From positions 1 through 7,675 of the forward strand of contig JALNYR010000027.1 in assembly GCA_023229725.1 (NCBI GenBank): DNA of 7,675 bases, written 5' to 3'. The translations under genes were made by a program, and so were the position numbers. The notes below the pieces were generated by a model that worked only from the letters and a program-made list of their open reading frames with translations, did no database searches and was not told the origin of the DNA. Below are positions 1-5,822 of the stretch, piece by piece. This stretch comes from Dehalococcoidia bacterium. GTDB taxonomy: Bacteria > Chloroflexota > Dehalococcoidia > GIF9 > AB-539-J10. How positions within the stretch are numbered: position 1 is the stretch's first letter; each line of letters opens with the position of its first letter.

Positions 1-1
1 C

Positions 2-61
2 GCCATGGGAGCCGGGAAGCGCGCCGCGGCCGACATCGACCGCTACCTGAAAGGCTCGTAG
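2..61 (+). CDS. 3' end of an FAD/NAD(P)H oxidoreductase, probably glutamate synthase small-subunit type (partial)
   Basis: Only the last 19 codons and the TAG stop are in the window. The frame reads A-M-G-A-G-K-R-A-A-A-D-I-D-R-Y-L-K-G-S and then stops. A small-residue GAG(K/R)RAA segment followed by an amphipathic 'IDRYL(K/R)G' helix is the usual C-terminus of the flavin-binding half of GltD/GltA-like NADPH-dependent glutamate synthases and related pyridine nucleotide-disulphide oxidoreductases. In these the glycine-rich turn contacts FAD and the helix closes the protein. The exact enzyme cannot be told from so few residues; a dihydropyrimidine dehydrogenase or sulfide dehydrogenase alpha subunit, or a thioredoxin-reductase-like protein, would look similar. 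The gene converges on polA with only three bases between the two stop codons, so the transcripts probably overlap at their 3' ends. Confidence 0.5.
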   Translation, partial: AMGAGKRAAADIDRYLKGS

Positions 62-64
62 GAG

Positions 65-2827
65 TCACAGGGAGGAAGCGACCGGTTCCATGTCGGCCCA
101 GTTCGGCCCCGACTTGAGGTCGACTTTGAGCGGCACGTTGAGCTGGACGGCGCCCGGCATGAGCTCTCTCACGAGGCCTACCATGCGCTTGAACTCCGAG
201 TCAGGGATTTCGAAGAGCAACTCGTCGTGTATCTGCAGGAGCATCTTGCTCTCGAGCTTCTCACGCCGCATGGCATCGTAGATGCGGATCATGGCAACCT
301 TGATGATGTCGGCCGACGTGCCCTGCACCGGCGCGTTGATGGCCATCCGCTCGGCGCCTTCGCGTACCTGCCGGTTGGTTGAGCGTATCTCGGGGACGTA
401 GCGCCTCCGGCCAAGCAGCGTCGTCACGAACAGAGTCTCGCGCGCCTGCGCCTTCGTCTGCTCTATCCAGCGGCGTACCCCGGGGTACTGCTCGAAGTAC
501 GTCTTGATGAACTTGCCGGCCTCTGCCCGCGTGAAGCCGGTCGCCTGCTCCAGTCCGTAGTCGCTCATGCCGTACACGACACCGAAGTTGACCACCTTCG
601 CCGCGCGGCGCATCTCGGGCGTCACGTTCTCGGGGGCAACGCCGAACACCCTGCCGGCCGTCGTAGTGTGGATGTCCTCGCCGTGTCTGAAGGCGCTCAC
701 GAGCGCTTCATCGCCGGAGAGGTGGGCGAGGCAGCGCAGGTCGATCTGCGAGTAGTCCGCGCTGAGGAGGCTCCATCCGCGCGGCGCGATGACGGCTGCC
801 CGTATCGTTCTCCCGAGTTCGGTGCGGATGGGGAGGTTCTGCAGGTTCGGGTCGCTGGATGAGAGGCGCCCGGTCGCAGTGCCGGTCTGACTGAATACCG
901 TATGGATCCTGCCCGTCTGGGGGTTCACCAGCCCGGGGAAGGTGTCCACGTACGTGGACTTCAGCTTCGCCAGCTGGCGGTACTGGAGCACGAGGTCTAT
1001 CACCGGGTTGGCGGGTCGCAGTGTCTCCAGAAGTGAGGCCTCGGTTGAGTATCCGTTGCTCGTCTTGCGACCGCCCGGAAGGCCCAGTTCCGTGAACAGG
1101 ACATTGCCAAGCTGCTGCGGGGAGTTGATGTTGAAGCGGTGCCCCACCGCCTTGTAGATATCGATCTCCAGCGAGGCAAGCTGGTCGGAGAGCGTGCGCG
1201 ACATCTCCTTCAGCTTCTGCGTATCCACCAGTATGCCGTGGTCCTCCATACTGGCGAGAACCGGAACGAGCGGCATCTCGACGCCATGGAACAGGTCGAG
1301 GACCTTCCGCTCGCCCATGTCGGCCTCAAGGGATTCGCGCAGTGACCTGCAGGCTGAGACGCGGGCAGCCAGCCAGGAAGCGACGTCATTGTCGGTTGCC
1401 GGGTTGAGTTCATCGCCACCTGACGGCTTTGCGGCGAGGGTCACGCCCAGGCGGCTCGAAGCGATGGCCTCCAGCGCAACGTTCTTCTCTCCCACCAGGT
1501 GGGCGGCGACGGAGGTGTCGAACCATGGCCCCACTGCGGCGACGCCGAGCGCAGCCAGATGCCGCAGCAGCGCCTTGGCGTCATCGCATACCTTGAGGCA
1601 ACTCTCGCGTTCCAGAGCGGGGGCGAGAAGGCTGAGAGGCTGCTCCAGACCGAGCTGTCCCGCGGAACTGGTGGCTTCGGGAGCCACCGGCTGGTAGTAG
1701 ACACGTTCGCTTCCCGCCGACACCGCGATGCCGCGGGGAGCCGCATACGTTCTTCCCGGACGTTTCGCCCCCTTCGCTGCTTCGTGCGCGGCGTCGCCCG
1801 GGGCCACGCACAGCACGACCTCCGCCGCTTGGCGCAGCTCGTCTTTCAGGGCAGCCGCGTGCGCCGATGCCACGAGAACGCGAGCGTCCGGTCCCGGTTG
1901 TGCGGTCGGTGGGGTTGCCGGCGGAGCGACCTGAGACAGGGGAGTGGGAAGTCGGGCAACCAGACTGTTGAACTCCAGCTCCTTAAGGAGTGCCAGCGCG
2001 CGTTCGCGGTCATACTCGCCGATACGGCAGTCATCGAGCTTGAACTGCACTGGGACGTCCGTGACGATGGCCGCAAGCTTGAGGCTTGTCATGGCCTGCT
2101 CCCGCGACGCTGCCAGTGAGGCCTGCAGCTTCGGAGGCGTGATTTCGGCGATGTGCTCGTAGAGTGCATCGAGGCTTTCGTACTTCGTCAGCAACCGTGC
2201 CGCGGTCTTGTCACCCACGCCGGGCACGCCCGGGATGTTGTCGGACGGGTCGCCGACCAGCGCCTTGTAGGCGGTGAGCTGACCCGGCTTGACTCCGAAG
2301 CGTGCCTCAACAGCGCCCTCGTCGTAGGTGACGGCATCACTGAAGGTGCGACCCGGGAGGAGCACGGTGATGCCGGGACGGACAAGCTGGAGCAGGTCGC
2401 GGTCTCCGGAGAGGATGGCCGCTTCGGTGCCCGCCTCAGAGGCATGCTGCGCCAGAGCGCCCAGCAGGTCGTCGGCTTCGTAACCCTTGAGCTCGAACGA
2501 CGGAATGCCGAGCGCCGCGGCGAGCTCGCGAACGCGACCCAGCTGGGTCTTGAGCTCTTCAGGCGTTGGGGGGCGTTGAGCCTTGTAGTGGTCGAACAGC
2601 GCATGCCGGAATGTCGGGGCGGGGTAGTCAAAGGCGATTGCCCAGTGAGTCGCCTTTATGCTGCCGACCACCCTGAACAGCGTGTTCGCGAAGCCGAAGA
2701 CGGCGTTGACCATCTCTCCCGAGCGGGAGGTCGTCAGGGGTGGCAGCGCGTGGAAGGCGCGGTGAACCAGCGCGTTGCCGTCGACCAGCAGGAGCAGGCG
2801 TCGCTGCTGAGAGCACATCGTCGCCAT
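65..2827 (-). CDS. polA: DNA polymerase I (5' nuclease + inactive 3'-5' exonuclease-like domain + polymerase)
   Basis: Family A polymerase for primer removal, Okazaki-fragment maturation and repair synthesis; 920 aa, close to E. coli PolI (928). Residues 10-290 are the 5' nuclease, with metal ligands visible at D16, D67, E117/D119/D120, D142/D144 and D193/D196, plus the helix-hairpin-helix GVPGVGDKTAARLL. A Pro/Ala-rich linker (about 294-315) precedes an exonuclease-fold domain (about 315-505) that has lost its catalytic acids, so proofreading is not expected. The polymerase domain (about 510-920) has TGRLSS, motif A SADYSQIDLR with catalytic D691, the O-helix R740/K744/F748/Y752, and motif C HDE at 867-869 with catalytic D868. 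The steric-gate glutamate after motif A is Asp696. Coordinates use the longest reading (ATG at 2825-2827, weak AGGCGG upstream). A second in-frame ATG at 2816-2818 is the better start if the TATAAT at 2826-2831 is the promoter. Diverges from argF; its 3' end converges on the upstream oxidoreductase gene. Confidence 0.97.
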   Translation of the reverse strand: MATMCSQQRRLLLLVDGNALVHRAFHALPPLTTSRSGEMVNAVFGFANTLFRVVGSIKATHWAIAFDYPAPTFRHALFDHYKAQRPPTPEELKTQLGRVRELAAALGIPSFELKGYEADDLLGALAQHASEAGTEAAILSGDRDLLQLVRPGITVLLPGRTFSDAVTYDEGAVEARFGVKPGQLTAYKALVGDPSDNIPGVPGVGDKTAARLLTKYESLDALYEHIAEITPPKLQASLAASREQAMTSLKLAAIVTDVPVQFKLDDCRIGEYDRERALALLKELEFNSLVARLPTPLSQVAPPATPPTAQPGPDARVLVASAHAAALKDELRQAAEVVLCVAPGDAAHEAAKGAKRPGRTYAAPRGIAVSAGSERVYYQPVAPEATSSAGQLGLEQPLSLLAPALERESCLKVCDDAKALLRHLAALGVAAVGPWFDTSVAAHLVGEKNVALEAIASSRLGVTLAAKPSGGDELNPATDNDVASWLAARVSACRSLRESLEADMGERKVLDLFHGVEMPLVPVLASMEDHGILVDTQKLKEMSRTLSDQLASLEIDIYKAVGHRFNINSPQQLGNVLFTELGLPGGRKTSNGYSTEASLLETLRPANPVIDLVLQYRQLAKLKSTYVDTFPGLVNPQTGRIHTVFSQTGTATGRLSSSDPNLQNLPIRTELGRTIRAAVIAPRGWSLLSADYSQIDLRCLAHLSGDEALVSAFRHGEDIHTTTAGRVFGVAPENVTPEMRRAAKVVNFGVVYGMSDYGLEQATGFTRAEAGKFIKTYFEQYPGVRRWIEQTKAQARETLFVTTLLGRRRYVPEIRSTNRQVREGAERMAINAPVQGTSADIIKVAMIRIYDAMRREKLESKMLLQIHDELLFEIPDSEFKRMVGLVRELMPGAVQLNVPLKVDLKSGPNWADMEPVASSL

Positions 2828-2831
2828 TATA
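2826..2831 (-). promoter_or_regulatory. Probable -10 box of polA (TATAAT)
   Basis: Read on the minus strand this is a perfect TATAAT, rare by chance in such GC-rich DNA. It overlaps the first possible polA ATG (2825-2827). It ends seven bases before the second in-frame ATG (2816-2818), where transcription would be expected to begin, so it implies a leaderless polA mRNA starting at codon 4. No good -35 hexamer is seen 17 bases upstream (GTATAG). A competing minus-strand -10, TAGTAT at 2851-2856, would instead give a short leader ending in AGGCGG just before the ATG at 2827. Confidence 0.5.
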
Positions 2832-2846
2832 CCGCCTGGAACCCCA

Positions 2847-2855
2847 TGCTATACT
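2847..2855 (+). promoter_or_regulatory. Probable extended -10 promoter of argF (TGCTATACT)
   Basis: TATACT at 2850-2855 is preceded by TGC, an extended -10 element that can work without a good -35 box; the -35 position (2827-2832, TTATAC) matches poorly. The expected transcription start, about seven bases after the box, falls at about 2862, one or two bases before the argF GTG at 2864. No Shine-Dalgarno sequence exists in that gap, so the transcript is probably leaderless. The box lies back to back with the polA TATAAT, 18 bases apart, so each -10 occupies the other's -35 position. Confidence 0.5.
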
Positions 2856-2863
2856 AGACGTTC

Positions 2864-3781
2864 GTGAAGAAGGACCTCCTGTCGGTTGTCGACCTCGGCC
2901 GCGGCGACGTCGAGCAGCTCATCGAGCAAGCCCTGGTGATGAAACAGGGCGGCATGCGTTGCCTCCTGCCGTGGAGGTCCGTCGCACTGCTGTTCGAGAA
3001 GCCGTCGCTGCGGACGCGGGTCAGCTTCGACCTTGCTGTGACGCAACTGGGCGGCCACTGCCTGTATCTCTCGCCTCAGGAGGTCGGTCTCGGACAGCGC
3101 GAACCGGTCGCCGATGTGGCCAGGGTGCTGAGTCGCTACGTCGACTGCATAGTCGCGCGGGTCTTCAGCCACGATACACTCGTGTCGCTGGCCGGCTCGG
3201 CCTCCGTATCGGTCATCAACGCTCTGTCTGACCTTGAGCACCCCTGCCAGGCGCTCGCCGACTTCCTCACCATCCGCGAGCACAAGGGTCGCCTCCAGAG
3301 CATGCGCCTTGCCTACGTCGGAGACGGCAACAATGTGGCTCGCAGCCTCGCCCTGCTGTCCGGAATGATGGGCGTCGATTTCGTTATCGCTGCGCCCGCC
3401 GGTTTTGCACTTGATGACGGCACGTTGCGGAGAGCGCGCGAGATGGCGGCAGTGGCCGGCTCCAGTGTGACTGCGACGTCTGACCCCGTCGAAGCGGTGC
3501 GCAACGCCGATGTCGTCTACACGGATACGTGGACGAGCATGGGACAGGAGAAGGAAGCGCCGATGCGTCGCGAGGCATTCGCGGCCTACCAGGTGAACAG
3601 CTCTCTCCTCGCGCACGCAAGGTCGGATGTCATCTTCATGCACTGCCTTCCCGCCCATCATGGTGAGGAAGTGACCACTGAGGTTCTCAACGGTGCGTCA
3701 TCCGTGGTGTTCGACCAGGCGGAGAACCGACTGCACGTACAGAAGGCCGCGCTCGCACAGATTCTGATTCCCGCTGACTAG
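2864..3781 (+). CDS. argF: Ornithine carbamoyltransferase
   Basis: Cytosolic arginine-biosynthesis enzyme transferring the carbamoyl group of carbamoyl phosphate to ornithine to give citrulline. The 305 aa length is normal for the family. The N-terminal half has the carbamoyl-phosphate loop FEKPSLRTRVSF (SLRTR 48-52, the STRTR-type motif) and HPCQALADF (126-134). The C-terminal half has the interdomain segment YVGDGNNVARS (151-161), the ornithine loop DTWTSMGQE (221-229) and the catalytic-site HCLP at 260-263. SMG and HCLP together separate it from aspartate carbamoyltransferase. An anabolic rather than catabolic role is inferred, because no arginine deiminase or carbamate kinase gene is adjacent. 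The GTG start at 2864 gives the expected N-terminus (KKDLLSVVDL) but has no Shine-Dalgarno sequence; it lies one or two bases after the predicted transcription start. First gene of the argF-der-plsY-gpsA run. No ARG-box-like operator was recognised upstream. Confidence 0.96.
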   Translation: MKKDLLSVVDLGRGDVEQLIEQALVMKQGGMRCLLPWRSVALLFEKPSLRTRVSFDLAVTQLGGHCLYLSPQEVGLGQREPVADVARVLSRYVDCIVARVFSHDTLVSLAGSASVSVINALSDLEHPCQALADFLTIREHKGRLQSMRLAYVGDGNNVARSLALLSGMMGVDFVIAAPAGFALDDGTLRRAREMAAVAGSSVTATSDPVEAVRNADVVYTDTWTSMGQEKEAPMRREAFAAYQVNSSLLAHARSDVIFMHCLPAHHGEEVTTEVLNGASSVVFDQAENRLHVQKAALAQILIPAD

Positions 3782-3787
3782 AGAGGT
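3781..3787 (+). promoter_or_regulatory. Ribosome binding site of der (GAGAGGT)
   Basis: This purine-rich GAGAGG core overlaps the last base of the argF stop codon and ends seven bases before ATG 3794. That spacing favours ATG 3794 over the GTG at 3791 directly in front of it, which would have only a four-base spacer. Placement at the argF stop also suggests translational coupling of the two genes. Confidence 0.6.
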
Positions 3788-3793
3788 GGTGTG

Positions 3794-5140
3794 ATGTCCA
3801 GGCCTGTCGTGGCTCTTGTTGGCAGGACGAATGTTGGCAAGTCCACTCTTCTGAATCGACTCGCCGGCGAGCGACTCGTCGTTGTCGACGATCAGCCCCA
3901 CGTGACGAGAGACCGGGTCTTCGCGCCTGTGACGTGGGCTGATCGCGACATGCTGTTCGTCGACACCGGAGGGTGGACTCCTGTTGCGGAGTCCTCACTG
4001 GGGCTCAAGGTCAAGCATCAGGCTGAACTGGCCCTGGAGCGGGCGGATGTCGTTGTGCTCGTCGCGTCGGCAACTGACGGTGTCATTGCGAGCGATGAAG
4101 AGGTCGTTGGCCTCGTCCGGGCCGCCGGCAAAGCTACCATCCTCGCGGTCAACAAAGTCGATACCGACCGGCGCGACCCGCTGCTTGCGGACTTCCACCG
4201 TCTCGGAATCGAACGCGTGATTGCGGTCAGCGCGATTCACGACCGCGGCATCGACGAGCTGATGGACGCCGTGGTGTCGCTGCTGCCCCCCGCGGAGCCG
4301 CCGGCGCCTGTTGCGACGGGAGTGCTGCGCCTTGCCATTGTCGGCCGACCGAACGCCGGCAAGTCGACGTTGTTGAATGCCTTCCTCGGAGAAGAACGCG
4401 CCATTGTCGACGAGACTCCCGGGACGACTCGCGATTCCCTGGATGCCGAGCTGGCCTGGAAGGGACGCCGACTGATCCTCGTCGACACGGCAGGTATCCG
4501 CAGGCGTTCGCAACTCGGGTACGGCGTCGACTACTTCTCCGTTCTGCGGTCGATGCAGGCCATTGACCGCTGCGACGTCGCCATCCTTGTCCTCGATGCC
4601 ATCGAACCGGCCACGGCGCAGGACAACAGCATCGCCCGGTATGTCTTCGAGTCAGGGAAAGGGCTGGTGCTGGTTGTCAATAAGTGGGACCTCGTGCCGG
4701 CGGCGGAAAGGGAAGCGCACAAGGAGCGGCTGAAGCAGCGGCTCGACTTCCTTACCCACGTTCCGCTCCTGCATATCTCGGCGAAGAACAACAGGAACAC
4801 GACCGAGGTGCTGATGCGAGCCGTCGAGGTGGCGGACGCCCGGATGCTCCATCTGGCGCCCGACGTCGTAGACACGGCGATTAAGGAAGCGGTGGAGCGC
4901 TACGCGCCACCGAGGCTGGGCACCCGCACGCTCAGCGTGGCGCGAGCGTCCCAGGACGCGAGCAGGCCGTGGGTATTCATCATTCGCGTGAATGACCTGA
5001 GACTTGTGCTGAAGACGTACCTGCGCTATCTCGAGCACCAGTTGCGGAACCAGTTCGGCTTCGACGGAGTGCCCATTCACTTCGTTGTCGTGAAGGCAGG
5101 CCGCCCGAGCTCCGGCAAGGGAGGAAAGAAGACGCGATGA
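3794..5140 (+). CDS. der: Ribosome biogenesis GTPase Der (EngA), tandem GTPase domains
   Basis: Essential GTPase that assists late 50S ribosomal subunit assembly; 448 aa, between B. subtilis (436) and E. coli (490). GTPase domain 1 (about 4-165) shows G1 GRTNVGKST (10-18), switch PHVTRDR (35-41), G3 DTGG (57-60), G4 NKVD (120-123) and G5 SA at 146-147. Domain 2 (about 178-350) shows GRPNAGKST (184-192), PGTTRD (209-214), DTAG (231-234), NKWD (296-299) and SAK (329-331). A KH-like RNA-binding domain follows (about 355-435), ending in a lysine-rich tail that contacts rRNA in the family. Two G domains plus KH is diagnostic for Der rather than Era. ATG 3794 is chosen over GTG 3791 on ribosome-binding-site spacing. 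Domain 1 departs from the consensus at GRPN (here GRTN) and PGVTRD (here PHVTRD). The gene sits 12 bases after argF and its stop overlaps the plsY start as ATGA. Confidence 0.97.
   Translation: MSRPVVALVGRTNVGKSTLLNRLAGERLVVVDDQPHVTRDRVFAPVTWADRDMLFVDTGGWTPVAESSLGLKVKHQAELALERADVVVLVASATDGVIASDEEVVGLVRAAGKATILAVNKVDTDRRDPLLADFHRLGIERVIAVSAIHDRGIDELMDAVVSLLPPAEPPAPVATGVLRLAIVGRPNAGKSTLLNAFLGEERAIVDETPGTTRDSLDAELAWKGRRLILVDTAGIRRRSQLGYGVDYFSVLRSMQAIDRCDVAILVLDAIEPATAQDNSIARYVFESGKGLVLVVNKWDLVPAAEREAHKERLKQRLDFLTHVPLLHISAKNNRNTTEVLMRAVEVADARMLHLAPDVVDTAIKEAVERYAPPRLGTRTLSVARASQDASRPWVFIIRVNDLRLVLKTYLRYLEHQLRNQFGFDGVPIHFVVVKAGRPSSGKGGKKTR
5119..5124 (+). promoter_or_regulatory. Ribosome binding site of plsY (GGGAGG)
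   Basis: This strong Shine-Dalgarno core lies inside the 3' end of der, 12 bases before the plsY ATG at 5137. The spacing is a little long, but the ATGA overlap would allow re-initiation by ribosomes finishing der. Confidence 0.55.
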
Positions 5141-5775
5141 CCGGGTTGCTGCTTGTGGGCATCCTCGGGCTCTCGTATCTGCTTGGCTCCATCCCCATGG
5201 GGCTCATCATCGCCTGGCTCAAGACCGGACGGGACCTTCGGGCCACCGGCAGCGGCAAGACAGGCGCCACGAATGTGATGCGGTCGGCCGGGCGCGGTCT
5301 CGGCTTCCTGACGCTCTTCCTCGATGGTCTGAAAGCCGCGGTCGCCGTTCTCGTTGCCACGCTCCTCTGGCCTTACGCGGTCGAACACCTTGGCGGGTCC
5401 TCCATCAGTGTGCCGATGGTCCAGGGTCTAGCGGGGCTGGTCGCCATCCTTGGACACAATCGCCCGGTGTTTGCGGGGTTCCGGGGTGGCCGCGGGGTCT
5501 CTTCGTATTTCGGTTCCATGTGTATCATCCACCTGCCTGCCGCGCTGCTTGGCATCGAGGTACTTGCTGTGGTGGCGTTGTTGAGCCGGTTCATGTCCCT
5601 GGGGTCAATCATCGGTGGACTCGTGACGTGCGGCGTCATGGTGGCTCTCTACTTCACCGGCTGGGTGCCCTGGCCGCACGTGGCGTACTCGCTGCTCGCG
5701 GTGGCCATTCTGACATTCGAGCACAGGGACAACATATCGCGTCTCAGAAAGGGAACGGAACGGAAGCTCTTCTAG
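5137..5775 (+). CDS. plsY: Acyl-phosphate:glycerol-3-phosphate acyltransferase PlsY
   Basis: Integral membrane enzyme that transfers the acyl group of acyl-phosphate (made by PlsX, not in this window) to position 1 of sn-glycerol-3-phosphate, giving lysophosphatidic acid, the first committed step of phospholipid synthesis. The 212 aa length is typical. Hydrophobic segments lie at about 3-28, 54-79, 91-112, 128-150 and 155-176, with a weaker one near 180-194. The family's three conserved loops are visible: GSGKTGATN (38-46), GHNRPVFAGFRGGRGVSS (106-123), and EHRDNISRLRKGTE (195-208) near the C-terminus. The first loop has Lys41 where Asn is usual. ATG 5137 overlaps the der stop (ATGA) and has GGGAGG 12 bases upstream. 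The following gene, gpsA, makes its substrate, which supports the assignment. Confidence 0.95.
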   Translation: MTGLLLVGILGLSYLLGSIPMGLIIAWLKTGRDLRATGSGKTGATNVMRSAGRGLGFLTLFLDGLKAAVAVLVATLLWPYAVEHLGGSSISVPMVQGLAGLVAILGHNRPVFAGFRGGRGVSSYFGSMCIIHLPAALLGIEVLAVVALLSRFMSLGSIIGGLVTCGVMVALYFTGWVPWPHVAYSLLAVAILTFEHRDNISRLRKGTERKLF

Positions 5776-5807
5776 CGCAAGGAGCAGCCCGCCTGAGAGC
5801 GAGCATC

Positions 5808-5812
5808 GGAGG
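5808..5812 (+). promoter_or_regulatory. Ribosome binding site of gpsA (GGAGG), decides a TTG start
   Basis: GGAGG ends ten bases before TTG 5823. The next possible in-frame start, GTG 5835, would be 22 bases away and would cut into the first beta strand of the nucleotide-binding fold. The site therefore fixes the rare TTG as the start. Nothing else was recognised in the 47-base gap after plsY. Confidence 0.65.
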
Positions 5813-5822
5813 CATCTGACAG

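Noticed and set aside
2153..2857. Long plus-strand open frame (234 codons) opposite the polA 5' end, plus another at 1499-2119
   Set aside because: Both lie wholly opposite a clearly conserved polA frame. They show no recognisable domain, are rich in Arg/Ala/Gly, and are the expected by-product of GC-biased third codon positions.
2849..3661. Minus-strand open frame of 270 codons opposite argF
   Set aside because: It is antisense to conserved catalytic motifs of argF and has a His/Arg-rich, domain-free translation. It is a shadow frame.
5520..5819. Small plus-strand open frame overlapping plsY and reaching the gpsA ribosome binding site
   Set aside because: It is out of frame with plsY, has no plausible ribosome binding site or motif, and ends by chance in the plsY-gpsA gap.
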